The position numbers and the translations under genes were made by a program. Positions 26,272-36,383 of a stretch of DNA of 64,000 nt are shown one piece after another (the first letter of the stretch is position 1; each line of letters starts with the position of its first letter). Below the pieces are notes generated by a model. The model was not told where the DNA came from. It did no database searches and saw only the letters and a program-made list of their open reading frames with translations. The DNA lies in assembly GCA_963832355.1 (NCBI GenBank), contig CAWHTX010000014.1, positions 496,001 through 560,000 of the forward strand, written 5' to 3'. This DNA comes from DATFVA01 sp963832355. Its GTDB lineage: Bacteria > Bacteroidota > Ignavibacteria > Ignavibacteriales > Ignavibacteriaceae.

Positions 26272-27214
26272 TAAACCTGTAATTGAAGACGACGAGGTTT
26301 TAGTGAAAGTTAATGCTTCTGCAGTTACGGCAGGGGATGTAAGACTTCGGAAGGCTGATCCTTTTTTGGCAAGAACTTTTAATGGACTCTTTCGTCCCAA
26401 AAAGAAAATATTGGGAATGAATTTTTCGGGAAAGGTTGATGAATGCGGAAAGAAAGTAACCCTGTTCAATTCCGGAGACTCTGTTTTCGGATCAACTGAA
26501 TTTGGATTCGGTACCTATGCAGAATATCTGAAAATCAGGGAAGACAAAGTAATCATCAGGATGCCTGATGATATGTCCTTTGAGGAAGCCGCGGTTATAC
26601 CTTTCGGGACTCTAACTTCACTGCATTTTTTAAGGAAAGGAAAAATAGAAAAGGGGAAAAAAGTTTTAATATACGGAGCTTCCGGAAGTTTGGGTACAGC
26701 TGGTGTTCAACTGGCTCATTATTATGGCGCTGAAGTTACTGCGGTGTGCGGGAAAAATAATCTGGAATTAGTTAAAGATCTTGGGGCTGATAATGTTGTA
26801 GATTATACAAAAGAAAATTTTACTGACAGGAATGAAATCTATGATATCATCTATGACGCGGTTGGTAAAAGTTCCTTTTCAGACTGTATAAATTCTCTAT
26901 CAGAAGAGGGGTATTATTTAAGATCTGTGCACATGGGAATAAAACCAATTCTTCAAGGTATCTGGACCAAGATAACGAGCCGCAAAAAAGTTATTGGCGG
27001 GGTCTCAGTGGAACGGCAGGAAGATTTAAAATTTATAAGCCGGTTGTATGGAGAGGGTAAATACAAACCCGTTCTTGATAAGGTTTATCCATTTGAGCAG
27101 GCAGCTGAAGCCCACAGATATGCAGAGACAGGACACAAAAAAGGGAATATTGCTCTGTCGTTTTACAAGATAGAAGATGCACATTTAGTCAATGCCAAGG
27201 CTGCTGATGAATAA
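26210..27214 (+). CDS. NAD(P)-dependent alcohol dehydrogenase / quinone oxidoreductase, MDR superfamily
   Basis: 334-residue medium-chain dehydrogenase/reductase. The N-terminal GroES-like domain (MKAVIYEKYGPPEVLKI) lacks the catalytic zinc cysteine-histidine set, so it resembles zinc-independent quinone oxidoreductases. The Rossmann fold has VLIYGASGSLGTAGVQLA, the AxxGxxG-type motif that prefers NADPH, and GADNVVDYTKENF. Cotranscribed with the DUF4386 gene; this pairing recurs in related genomes to my recollection, but no function is known for it. It converges with the large minus-strand gene that follows. Confidence 0.83.
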   Translation: MKAVIYEKYGPPEVLKIAEVDKPVIEDDEVLVKVNASAVTAGDVRLRKADPFLARTFNGLFRPKKKILGMNFSGKVDECGKKVTLFNSGDSVFGSTEFGFGTYAEYLKIREDKVIIRMPDDMSFEEAAVIPFGTLTSLHFLRKGKIEKGKKVLIYGASGSLGTAGVQLAHYYGAEVTAVCGKNNLELVKDLGADNVVDYTKENFTDRNEIYDIIYDAVGKSSFSDCINSLSEEGYYLRSVHMGIKPILQGIWTKITSRKKVIGGVSVERQEDLKFISRLYGEGKYKPVLDKVYPFEQAAEAHRYAETGHKKGNIALSFYKIEDAHLVNAKAADE

Positions 27215-27227
27215 AATGATTCCAAAA

Positions 27228-29678
27228 TCATCTAATAATAATCATCTTTTTTGAAGCTATGAATTTATCTGCAGTCAATACATAAAAGTAAATTCCGCTG
27301 CTCAGTCCTGCAGCATCAAAATGAACAACATGATTTCCAGCTGATAATTCTTTTTTAACCAGGGTACGGATTTCCTCACCAAGAGAATTAAATATCCTTA
27401 AAGTTGTAAATGTATTGTCGTTTGGAATGGAAAAACTGATATTAGTTGAAGGGTTAAAAGGATTCGGGTAATTCTGATCCAGTGAGAATTCGAGGGGTGC
27501 TGATATTTTGACCCGGACCATATCCGAATAAACATAGCTTCCGTTAAAATCTATCTGCTTTAATCTATAGAAATAAGTACCTGGTTTAACATGCGTATCC
27601 TCAAACGAGTATAAATGAGCATCAACTGATGTCCCGGATCCTTCAATAAATCCTATCGTGTTCCAGTCGGGATACCGGTTTAAATAAGGAGTAGCATTTT
27701 GGTTCCCGGGGAAAAAACATCTTTGAATTTCAAAACCTTTGTTGTTTGTCTCAGACGATGTAGCCCAGTTCAAAATTATATGATCATTGTAATTTTCAGC
27801 AGTAAAACCTTCAAGACTTACCGGAATTATTCCATTTGATACGAGCAAAGTTCCACCCCTCCCGGCAATAAAACCTTTCCCCTGGTCCGTTATCGTTAAA
27901 GCGTTGAGAGAATTGTCTGTCCCCGACAATTCTCTTGTCCAGTTCAGTCCTCCATCTGAGGTCCGAAAAACCTGTCCATAAGCACCGCAAGCCACACCTT
28001 CATTCTCATTCAGGAAACGTACCGATGACAAAGTTTCAGTAATGCCATCTGATCTTTCTGTCCAGTTATTGCCCCCGTCGGTTGAAATAAAAATGATGCC
28101 TGTCGCAGGAAAGTTATTAAAATTAAAACCTGCCACAGCAGCAAAACTATCGTTGACCATTTGAACTGAACTAAATGTATATCCGAATCCGAAAGAACGA
28201 TCCTGCCAGGAATTGCCGGAATCTGTTGTGTAAATGATGGCACCGTTTCCACCGACAACTATCCCGTGGTTAAGGTTTATAAAATCGACTGAATACAATA
28301 GACTGGTGATCCCGGGAGGAGACATAAGCCAGTTACTCCCTCCATCTGTAGTTTTAATGATTGCAGCTTCCGAGGAAGCATTGTACCCAACAGCAAAACC
28401 TGTATTCTCATTAATAAAATCAACATCATTCAGTCTTCCGGGACTCGCTATACCGCTTGCCTGAGGCATCCAGTTCAGACCACCGTCCGTAGTTCTTCTT
28501 ACGACACCAAAATCCCCGACCATAGTTCCAACTGTATTATTTACAAATGATATCCCATACAGATCAAAAGAAGTCCCGCCCGACAATGGGAACCAGTTTT
28601 CTCCAATGTTAGTTGTTTTCAAAATCGTTCCTTCAGCACCGCATGCAAAACCCGTCTGAGCATCCGCAAAGTCTATTCCGCGGAGATCTTTTACGGTTCC
28701 ATCGGATACATTCTGCCATGTTGAACCGCCGTCTGTAGTTCTGACAATCGTTCCGAAGTATCCTGCTGCAATCCCTGTATTTGCATCAGAAAAAGCAATT
28801 GCGAAGAGGTTGTTCTGTGTCTCGCTTTGCTGCAGTGTCCAGGTTGAGCCTCCGTCAGTGGTCTTTCGAATTTCGCCTCCATATCCGCAGACATACGCAG
28901 TGTTTTCATCAACCATGTAAAGTCCACTGAAAGAGTTTGTTAAGCCATGGAATGATTCTGACCAGGTGACACCCCCATCTGTACTCTTTATTATAATTCT
29001 ACCATTACCGGCAGCCATCCACAGATCATTGCCGATGTGATCAATAGAGGAGAGGTTTTCAGTTGTAGAGGCGTCTTGTTTGATCCAGGTAAATCCTCCA
29101 TCGGTTGTTCTTAAGAGTTCTCCGAATAATCCAACAGCCACTCCCAGTGTATCATTAGCAAATGAGACGTCGTCGATGTTATCCTGACCATCTGGGGGCA
29201 GCGGACTATTACTCCAGGAATTACCTCCGTCTGTAGTTACATATACTGATGCACAGCACAAGGAATACTGGTATGAAGTTACGATGATTCCATGGAGAGG
29301 ATTGGGGAAAGCAATCCCTGTAATAATTTGAACCGAATGTCCAGTAACTGAATCCCAGGTTACACCACCGTCCGTCGTATGGAGGAGCTTACCGTCATAT
29401 CCGCCGGCCCAGCCTTCATTCTCATCGAGAAAGTAAAGACCCTTCATGATCTTCTCTGAACCACCCGCATAAGAATTTGTCTGCCATGTTGCGCCAGAAT
29501 CGGTCGTCTTCATCAATGTACCCGAAGAAGCTGTCGCATAAGCTGTTGCAGGGTTAACAAACTGTATATTAAAAATGCTGTTACCCTGGGGAAGTGGATT
29601 CTGCCATGACCAGCTGCTCTGGGAATAAAGATTTTGTGTTATTAGAAAAGTGAAAAAAAGTAAAAGGGCTTTCATCAT
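27228..29678 (-). CDS. Secreted YCF48-like/BNR-repeat propeller protein with T9SS C-terminal sorting domain
   Basis: 816-residue secreted protein. A signal peptide (KALLLFFTFLITQNLYSQ) begins at 29678, preceded by AAGAGG; the upstream in-frame extension to 29807 lacks family character. The body has over a dozen repeats of about 43 residues with the motif TTDGG.TW (YCF48/sialidase-like beta-propeller blades). Next comes a fibronectin-like segment (WATSSETNNKGFEIQR). The end is a T9SS type A sorting domain: NYPNPFNPSTNISFSIP, LGEEIRTLV, GIYFYVL...KKMIIIR. It is probably exported by the type IX system and anchored or released at the surface. Ligand unknown. Confidence 0.85.
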   Translation of the reverse strand: MMKALLLFFTFLITQNLYSQSSWSWQNPLPQGNSIFNIQFVNPATAYATASSGTLMKTTDSGATWQTNSYAGGSEKIMKGLYFLDENEGWAGGYDGKLLHTTDGGVTWDSVTGHSVQIITGIAFPNPLHGIIVTSYQYSLCCASVYVTTDGGNSWSNSPLPPDGQDNIDDVSFANDTLGVAVGLFGELLRTTDGGFTWIKQDASTTENLSSIDHIGNDLWMAAGNGRIIIKSTDGGVTWSESFHGLTNSFSGLYMVDENTAYVCGYGGEIRKTTDGGSTWTLQQSETQNNLFAIAFSDANTGIAAGYFGTIVRTTDGGSTWQNVSDGTVKDLRGIDFADAQTGFACGAEGTILKTTNIGENWFPLSGGTSFDLYGISFVNNTVGTMVGDFGVVRRTTDGGLNWMPQASGIASPGRLNDVDFINENTGFAVGYNASSEAAIIKTTDGGSNWLMSPPGITSLLYSVDFINLNHGIVVGGNGAIIYTTDSGNSWQDRSFGFGYTFSSVQMVNDSFAAVAGFNFNNFPATGIIFISTDGGNNWTERSDGITETLSSVRFLNENEGVACGAYGQVFRTSDGGLNWTRELSGTDNSLNALTITDQGKGFIAGRGGTLLVSNGIIPVSLEGFTAENYNDHIILNWATSSETNNKGFEIQRCFFPGNQNATPYLNRYPDWNTIGFIEGSGTSVDAHLYSFEDTHVKPGTYFYRLKQIDFNGSYVYSDMVRVKISAPLEFSLDQNYPNPFNPSTNISFSIPNDNTFTTLRIFNSLGEEIRTLVKKELSAGNHVVHFDAAGLSSGIYFYVLTADKFIASKKMIIIR

Positions 29679-29950
29679 TCGTTTCCTCTTAAATGTGGGT
29701 CTAAGCTTAAAGTACTTTTTATCAATACTTATTAGAGTGATTAATATCGCATCTTTCTGCCTGCTTCTTATAACATAAAAAAAATATAATCCAGCCGGAT
29801 CACCCAATCTGAGGGATTATTCTTCTTAGTAAATATTTGAACCTCCCTTAAAACTTTCATAATTTAGAACTTAACAGCAGGCGGAGAAACTCCTAAGATT
29901 CCGGCAAAATACCCCTGTCAATTTCAAAGTATCATTAAGGAGGAGATGAT

Positions 29951-30598
29951 ATGCGAATATTATTATTCGGAGGAACGGGCAGAACAGGGAAATTAATATT
30001 AGAGAAAGCTCTAAATGACGGACATAATGTCACCACAATTGCAGGAGATCCCTCAAAACTTGACGGTTTGAAAGCAAAGATAATTAAAGGAACTCCTTAC
30101 GATCCGGAAAATGTAAAACAAGCAATATGTGATTGCGATGTGGTGATAAGTACTCTTAATGTTTCAAGAGTTTCAGATAGTCCCTGGTCAAAGCTAAGGT
30201 CACCAAAAGATATGATCTCGCAAAGCATCCGGAACGCTATTAATATTATGCCCGAACATGGCATCAAAAGAATTATTGTCATGAGTACTATAGGAGCCGG
30301 AGATTCCTGGGATAAAATGCCTTTCTTATTCAAACTTGTCATCTCTTCTAGCAGTCTGAGGCATGCATTTAAAGATCATACACGTCAGGAGCAGATCCTG
30401 GCGGAGTCAGATACAAATTGGACTATCGTTCGGTTCCCTCTATTAACGGATGAAAACGGTGAAAAAGAAGTCAGGATAAAGCTCAATAACGATACAAAAC
30501 TTAACAAATCAATAAATCGGGAATCAGCGGCCAGGTTTATTCTAAATATTATCAATGATGAAAAGTACTTCAAAAAAATTGCTGCCATTTCGAACTAA
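29951..30598 (+). CDS. NAD(P)-binding atypical SDR / NmrA-like protein
   Basis: 215-residue Rossmann protein with the N-terminal GGTGRTGK nucleotide-binding motif and an IKRIIVMSTIGAGDS segment typical of the YwnB/BVR-B-like atypical SDR group (relatives include flavin reductases and stress-induced epimerase-like proteins). The YxxxK catalytic pair of classical SDRs is not evident. A strong AAGGAGGAGATGAT precedes the ATG. The following gene starts 48 bases later, so the two may form an operon. Confidence 0.8.
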   Translation: MRILLFGGTGRTGKLILEKALNDGHNVTTIAGDPSKLDGLKAKIIKGTPYDPENVKQAICDCDVVISTLNVSRVSDSPWSKLRSPKDMISQSIRNAINIMPEHGIKRIIVMSTIGAGDSWDKMPFLFKLVISSSSLRHAFKDHTRQEQILAESDTNWTIVRFPLLTDENGEKEVRIKLNNDTKLNKSINRESAARFILNIINDEKYFKKIAAISN

Positions 30599-30646
30599 AA
30601 ATTGAATACCAAAGCATGATTTGGATCAAATACTTCAAGGTAATTA

Positions 30647-31444
30647 TTGAAGAATGATAAAGGCTTCCGCAGTAAAAAGTTAAGTATGGGACGGAGATCT
30701 GTTATTGCTTCAGTCTCAGTTACAAGCAGTAAAAATACGATACATGCTTTTACCGAGATTGATGTGTCGAAACCCCGCAGATTACTGAAAGAGCATTTTA
30801 ATACAACAAAACAAAAACTTTCCTTTACTGCTTATATAGCAGCCTGTCTGGCTCAGGCTGTTAAGGAGAATCCCAATGTTAATTCCTTCCTTAAGGGGAA
30901 CAAACAAATCTTCCTGGAAGATATAAATATCAGTGTGCTGGTTGAAAAAGAGATCGGAGGGGAAAATATTCCGGAACCTGTTACAATAAAAAATGCTGAT
31001 ACTAAATCACTCAGTCAAATAAGTAAGGAAATAAAAGCTGCAAAGGATTCCCGGAACGATAAAATCGGAGAGATGACCGGAATCAGCTGGATCCGGTTCA
31101 TCCCGAAGATCCTGCTTAAGGTTTTCGTCAGGATTGCGGATCAGAATATCTCTATGGCCAAAAGATATGGAAAACTAGGAGTTACAGCTGTTGGTATGTA
31201 CAGCAAAGAGGGGATATGGTTCATACCGCATGGCAGCGGAACTGTCCTTATAACTGTCGGCAGCATCAGTGATAAAGTGGTAGAGGATAATGGCAGATTT
31301 GTAAACAAAGAACATCTTTCACTGACAGCATCTTTTGATCATAATATTATCGACGGAGCCCCTGCAGCACGTTTCTTCAACAGATTTATAGAAATTATAA
31401 AAAAAGGGGAGTGTATTGCTCCATCGGCAGTGGTCAAAAATTAA
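30647..31444 (+). CDS. Stand-alone 2-oxoacid dehydrogenase E2-type acyltransferase catalytic domain
   Basis: 265 residues corresponding only to the catalytic (CAT-fold) domain of dihydrolipoamide acyltransferases. The active-site motif is present as SFDHNIIDGAPAARF (His-x3-Asp-Gly). There is no lipoyl domain and no E1-binding domain, and no E1 or E3 gene is nearby, so it is unlikely to belong to a classical dehydrogenase complex and may transfer another acyl group. The frame opens with a TTG at 30647 behind a weak AAGG; a later ATG (MGRRSVIAS) would be shorter. Function is uncertain. Confidence 0.72.
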   Translation: MKNDKGFRSKKLSMGRRSVIASVSVTSSKNTIHAFTEIDVSKPRRLLKEHFNTTKQKLSFTAYIAACLAQAVKENPNVNSFLKGNKQIFLEDINISVLVEKEIGGENIPEPVTIKNADTKSLSQISKEIKAAKDSRNDKIGEMTGISWIRFIPKILLKVFVRIADQNISMAKRYGKLGVTAVGMYSKEGIWFIPHGSGTVLITVGSISDKVVEDNGRFVNKEHLSLTASFDHNIIDGAPAARFFNRFIEIIKKGECIAPSAVVKN

Positions 31445-31563
31445 CCCAACAGCCCAACCAAGACAATTGTGATTTCATTACAACTTACAGCATCAATAAA
31501 ATTAATTCTGAACCCGCCATGACAGGCAGGTTCAGAATAATGAACACAGAATTTAAGTGCAGC

Positions 31564-33791
31564 TTACTTCATCAGGATCATCTTCTTGGAATCAACATAA
31601 CTACCGGATTTCAAAACGTAGAAATAAACACCGCTTGATAAAGCAGATGCATCAAAATGAACTTCATGATTTCCGGCAGGAATCACCTGGTTAAGCAAAG
31701 TTCCAACCTCTTCACCGAGAGAATTAAATATCTTCAGTGAAGTAAATGTGTTTTCTTTAGGTATGGAGAAATTAATTGTTGTAGTCGGATTGAACGGGTT
31801 AGGGAAATTCTGATCGAGATTAAATTCCGTCACACTTGCCAGTACGTCGCCAGACTGTTTTGGTACAGACTTGGGTATCACTTCAAACGGTCTCATCATT
31901 TCGTGATCCTCGTGGGAGAGAATATGGCAATGCCATACATACCGTCCCAGTAGATCAAAACGTGCAATTACCCTTGTTACTTCTCCAGGTAACATTACAG
32001 CTGTATCTTTCCAGCCCTTCTCATTTTCGGCCGGCTCTCTGGGATTTCCTGAAAGTACAACATCTGATATTTGACCGCCGTGTATTGGTGCCCCACTGTG
32101 TGATAACTGGTCTTTTGTAGCGGAATTATAACTTTCAATTTTTTCACGGTTAATTATTTGGAAAGCGACCAAATGTAAGTGAATCGGGTGTGCATCTCCA
32201 GTCGAATTATATACTTCCCAAACCTCATTAGTCTTATACTCGGGATTTTCAGTAATTTCATCACTCCAGGTTAATGAACCATCTGCTAATGTTCCTAACA
32301 TTGGCATTAGTCTTCCATATTCGTCAGTTCCCTCAAACAAAGCCAATTGTCTTGTTGGTCCCTCCTGTACTAAAGGCATGATATTTTGTCTCAGCCTGCT
32401 GTTTTCTTTTACTCTGGCATCTGGTATTGAATTATTAAACGGCTTACTGACATCAAACATCATTATCTGACCTGTTGTATTTTCGTCAGCTGCATCGAAA
32501 TCGTCATCCGGCTCACCGCCACCGTAAGGTTCATCGGGACCAAAGTTTCTCAGATACAGATGATCGCCTTCTTCAAAGTCAGAAAAATCAACGACGAGAT
32601 CCATCCTCTCGCCAGGAGCGATAAGCAACTGATTCAGAGCCACAGGACGGGCAAGTAAACCATCATCCGTTCCAATTTGCAGGAAGCTGTGCCCTGTTCC
32701 CTCATCATAATCTTCATCATCTGAATCTCTCAATTCCAAAAGATAAAAACGTGAGTCAGAGCCATTCAGCAGGCGAAAACGATATTTACGGGGTTCAACA
32801 TCTAACTTCGGCCATGCCATACCATTAACAAGGATATAATCACCGAAGAATTCTGCCAGTGCTGTTGCTCCACCACCCGGGAAATCTGATCCTGGTAAGG
32901 TGGCTCCTTCCCCATTAATAAAATCGTCATAAGGATCCCAGATACTGTTTGGGGGATCATCAGGATAAGCAGGCCAAAACAGCTGCCCGTTCTCATAAAA
33001 ATCCCTGTCCTGAATAACTATCTCGATCTCGTAATCACCGCCAGGTAATACATTCTGACTTATTAATTTCTCTTCATTATCATCTCTTAATAAATAAAAT
33101 CCTGCGAGTCCAGCATAAACATTCAGTCTTGTAATACCAAGCGCATGATCATGGTACCAAAGTGTTGCTGATTCCTGAGTGTTATCATACTGATATCTCT
33201 GTTTTACCCAATAATCACCATGCTCACCTAGCTCTCCATCTTGAGTAAACCATGCTTCGGGTAATCCATCGCTTTCAGTTTCTGTATGCCCGCCATGGAG
33301 ATGCGCAACTGTAGGAACGTTACCCGCATCATACCAGTCTCTGACCCATTGTATGGTATCAGACCTTGTGGCTAAACTGGGTGGTTCTGGATGAGCCATA
33401 TGCAGGCTTGCATCAACCGGCAGAAATTGTCCCGGCAGATCATCGCTGCGCCATTCTATAAAAACTTTTTTGTTTTTCTTGGCAACTATTGTAGGACTTG
33501 GATAATGTATAGGCAATCCCGGAAACTGGTATCCCCATACAGTAGTAAAAAGACTGTCACCACTTCCATCAAACAAACCTAGAAATTGTTCAGTTTCTTT
33601 CATTTGAACCACAATGTCCTCTGCACCAGAAGTTAGATCAACCCTTAGTCCCGCATCTTAATAACAGGCAATGGATTAACAAATTTTGTTTGGGTTGATG
33701 GGTTGAGTAATGATTGAGAAAAAAGAGTATTACTGCCAAAAATCAAAAACAGCAATACTATTAAAAGATTAATTTGTTTTAATTTGCACAT
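31564..33791 (-). CDS. Secreted multicopper oxidase with T9SS sorting domain (frameshift near N terminus)
   Basis: Copper oxidase of the CotA/laccase-like type, likely oxidising phenolics or metals outside the cell. All four copper-binding clusters are visible: HLHGGH, WYHDHALG, HPIHLHLVAF and HCHILSHEDHEMM. The C terminus is a T9SS domain (NFPNPFNPTTTINFSIP...KKMILMK). The main frame opens at a GTG (33612), but the true start is the ATG at 33791, preceded by GGAGGG and encoding a signal peptide (LLIVLLFLIFGSNTLFSQ). That frame reads NPLPVIKM then stops, while the other frame reads AGLRVDLTSGAED; one base is missing near 33657. Expected total is about 740 residues. Confidence 0.85.
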
Positions 33792-34350
33792 GTTCCCTCC
33801 ATAAATTAAAAATTTGACCTGGTTTATAAACTGTGAAAGGGGAAGATAAACTAAGGAGGGATATCATCGTAAATCAGGTACGGGCGCACACCTGTAATCA
33901 TTCCTGAGGATGAAATTTTAACCGTTAATGTAAATTTGGCAAGGGCATAAGATAATGTATACAAAAAGCAGATAACTGTTCCCTCGTTTCTGTTTTTTTA
34001 TAGTTGAATTATGTCCGAAATGTCCTCAGGAAAATTTTAGAAGTGAGGTGCTCCACTGCACTGGCGAGAATCTACTTAATTGATTTACAAATAGCAAACA
34101 AATTATTGCAAAGTAAATAACATTGCTAAAATAAAAGTGATTATTGCACACAACAATTGATATTTGTGTGCAAGATTGTATAAAAATTCAACGATTTAAA
34201 GTAGTGATATTCTTAAGAAGAGAAAAATCTAAAAACCGGACAGGTATCCGTTTACAATTGCCCGACCAAAAAATATGATCACGGTTAATTGATATTTACT
34301 GCAAATGAGTTAATTTTATTAGCGATATTATTGTAAATATTACCGGCACA
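33792..34350. other. Intergenic region with a long perfect hairpin
   Basis: 559 bases between the divergent oxidase and aminotransferase genes. The only clear element is a 10-bp perfect inverted repeat, TTGCACACAA (34144-34153) with TTGTGTGCAA (34164-34173), loop of ten bases, no T run. It could be an operator or leader structure. No ORF with coding character was found. Confidence 0.5.
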
Positions 34351-35655
34351 ATGAGAAATAATAAAAACCACTCTCCTGAAGTAAATCTAAATTTAAATGT
34401 CCGCGGTATCCCTCAATCAGCAACTCTCGCTATAAACGAAGAAAGCAACAACCTTAAAACAAATGGCAGAAGGATTTATAAACTTGGATTGGGTCAGTCA
34501 CCTTTTCCGGTTCCACAATCGGTAGTTGATGCGCTTAAGGCAAATGCTTTTCAGAAAGATTACCTTGCTGTTAAAGGGTTGTACAGTTAAGGGAAGCCGT
34601 AGCCCAGTATTACTGCAGAAAGCAGAATATCTGCCACAATGCCGAAGACGTTCTGATTGGTCCCGGCTCAAAAGAACTGATGTTCCTTCTGCAGTTTGTT
34701 TATTACGGTGATCTTGTAATACCAACTCCCAGCTGGGTTTCATATGCTCCCCAGGCACAAATAATAGGGAGACACGTAAGATGGATCCCAACCCAGAGGA
34801 GAAAACGGATGGAAACTGATGCCTGATGAACTTCAGGCTGTGTGCAAAGACGACCCTCTGCGCCCCAGAATAGTAATACTGAATTATCCTGCAAATCCGA
34901 GCGGAGTATCATATACAAAAGATGAGCTTAAAGAAATTGCCAGGGTAGCAGAAAAGCACAGGATTATATTACTATCAGATGAAATTTATGGTGAACTTCA
35001 CTTTAAGGGAAAGCACACCTCCATTGCGAAGTATTATCCTGAGGGTACTATAATAAGCGGAGGATTAAGCAAATGGTGCGGTGCAGGAGGGTGGAGGCTT
35101 GGGACTTTTACTTTTCCACCTTCGCTCAAATGGCTGCTTGACGCAATGGCAGCCGTGGCCAGTGAAACATTTACCGCTACCAGTGCTCCAATCCAATATG
35201 CTGCTGTCCGGGCATTCCAGGGAGGTTTGAAGATTGAAAGATATCTTTGGAACAGCAGGTGGATTCTTGAAAAACTGAGTAACCGGATCATATTAAAACT
35301 CAGAGACACCGGGCTCATAATAGCTCAGCCGGACGGTGCATTTTATCTTTTCCCTGATTTCTCGCCTTATAAAGAAAAACTAGAATCCGAAGGCATAAAA
35401 TCAAGTAAGGCACTTTGTGAAAGAATTCTTAAAGATACCGGCGTAGCAATGCTTCCGGGATCTGCATTCGGACGGCCTCCCGATGAACTAACTACGAGAA
35501 TAGCTTACGTAGACTTCGACGGCACGAGTGCAATAGCTGCAGTTGAACAATTAAAATCAGAAAAAGATATAAACGGCGAATTTCTGGATACCTACTGCGG
35601 CAGTACTTTAGAGGCAATTGATCTGCTATGTGAATGGTTAGGGACCAAAAAATGA
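34351..35655 (+). CDS. Pyridoxal-phosphate aminotransferase, class I/II (two frameshifts)
   Basis: Aspartate-aminotransferase-like PLP enzyme of about 435 residues once repaired. Segment 1 (34351-34590) ends KDYLAVKGLYS then stops. Segment 2 in the next frame reads LREAVAQYYCRKQN...VLIGPGSKELMFL...TPSWVSYAPQ and ends near 34800. Segment 3 (to 35655) carries NYPANPSG, LLSDEIYGELHF and the PLP-lysine segment SGGLSKWCGAGGWRLG. One missing T near 34589 and one extra base near 34795 would restore the frame. The stop overlaps crcB by 4 bases. Substrate unknown. All catalytic motifs remain, so either a sequencing artefact or a recent mutation is possible. Confidence 0.78.
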
Positions 35656-36029
35656 TGAATTACCTTTTAGTATCTCTGGGTGCAGCACTGGGCGGAGGTC
35701 TGCGCTACTGGGTTAGCAATATAACTTATAAATTTCTGCCGGCCACTTTTCCATACGGCACTCTTGCAGTAAATATTATTGGCAGTTTCATTCTGGGGGT
35801 TATAATCTTTATATTTGATGATAAGGAACTGATTACACCGGGGGTAAGATTATTCCTGGCTGTGGGATTTTGCGGAGGGTTTACAACATTCTCAACATTC
35901 TCTTTTGAAACCATTAATCTGCTGAAGGATTCACAGATTATACCGGGTCTATTAAATGTACTTCTGAACCTGTTCCTTTGCCTTGCAGGTGTTCTGCTAG
36001 CCTATTTTGTTTCAAAAGTCTGGAGTTAA
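35652..36029 (+). CDS. crcB: CrcB/Fluc fluoride channel
   Basis: 125-residue four-helix fluoride exporter of the Fluc family. The signature GFCGGFTTFSTFSFE and the N-terminal GGGLRYW with NIIGSF are present, including the phenylalanine and asparagine residues that line the dual pores. The ATG at 35652 overlaps the aminotransferase stop (ATGA). An in-frame GTG upstream at 35634 is not needed. No fluoride riboswitch was recognised in the region. A DUF190 gene follows two bases later, a frequent crcB neighbour. Confidence 0.92.
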   Translation: MMNYLLVSLGAALGGGLRYWVSNITYKFLPATFPYGTLAVNIIGSFILGVIIFIFDDKELITPGVRLFLAVGFCGGFTTFSTFSFETINLLKDSQIIPGLLNVLLNLFLCLAGVLLAYFVSKVWS

Positions 36030-36031
36030 AA

Positions 36032-36383
36032 ATGCATATTAATGGAGATGCAAAACTGCTCAGAATTTTTGTGGGTGAGAGTGATAAGTCGGGGAGCATA
36101 CCTGTTTATGAAAAGATAGTGCTCGAAGCCAGGAAAGCAGAGTTAGCCGGTGCTACTGTATTGAAAGGAATAATGGGCTTCGGTGGAAGCAGCAGGATAC
36201 ACACCGCTAAAATACTTCGCCTATCGGAGGATATGCCACTTAATTATCGAGATTGTTGACGAAGTGACTAAAATAGAACAATTTCTTCCGGTACTGGATA
36301 ATATTTTTGAGGAAGCAGGCAGCGGGGGACTTATTACAATTGAGAAAGCCGAAATCATAAAATATGCGGCGAATAAAAAATAG
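36032..36383 (+). CDS. DUF190 family protein (frameshifted)
   Basis: Small PII-like fold protein of about 116 residues after repair. The first part (LLRIFVGESDKSGSIPVYEKIV...GATVLKGIMGFGGSS) matches DUF190, as does the second (IIEIVDEVTKIEQFLPVLDNIFEEAGSGGLITIE). They are joined by a one-base shift near 36237-36245 after LSEDMPL. DUF190 genes often sit beside or are fused to crcB, suggesting a role in controlling fluoride export. The 3' end overlaps the convergent NFACT frame by up to about 140 bases. Confidence 0.8.

Noticed and set aside
34351..35655. Fluoride riboswitch upstream of crcB
   Set aside because: crcB is coupled to the aminotransferase and I could not recognise the conserved riboswitch core by eye; a covariance search is needed to exclude it.
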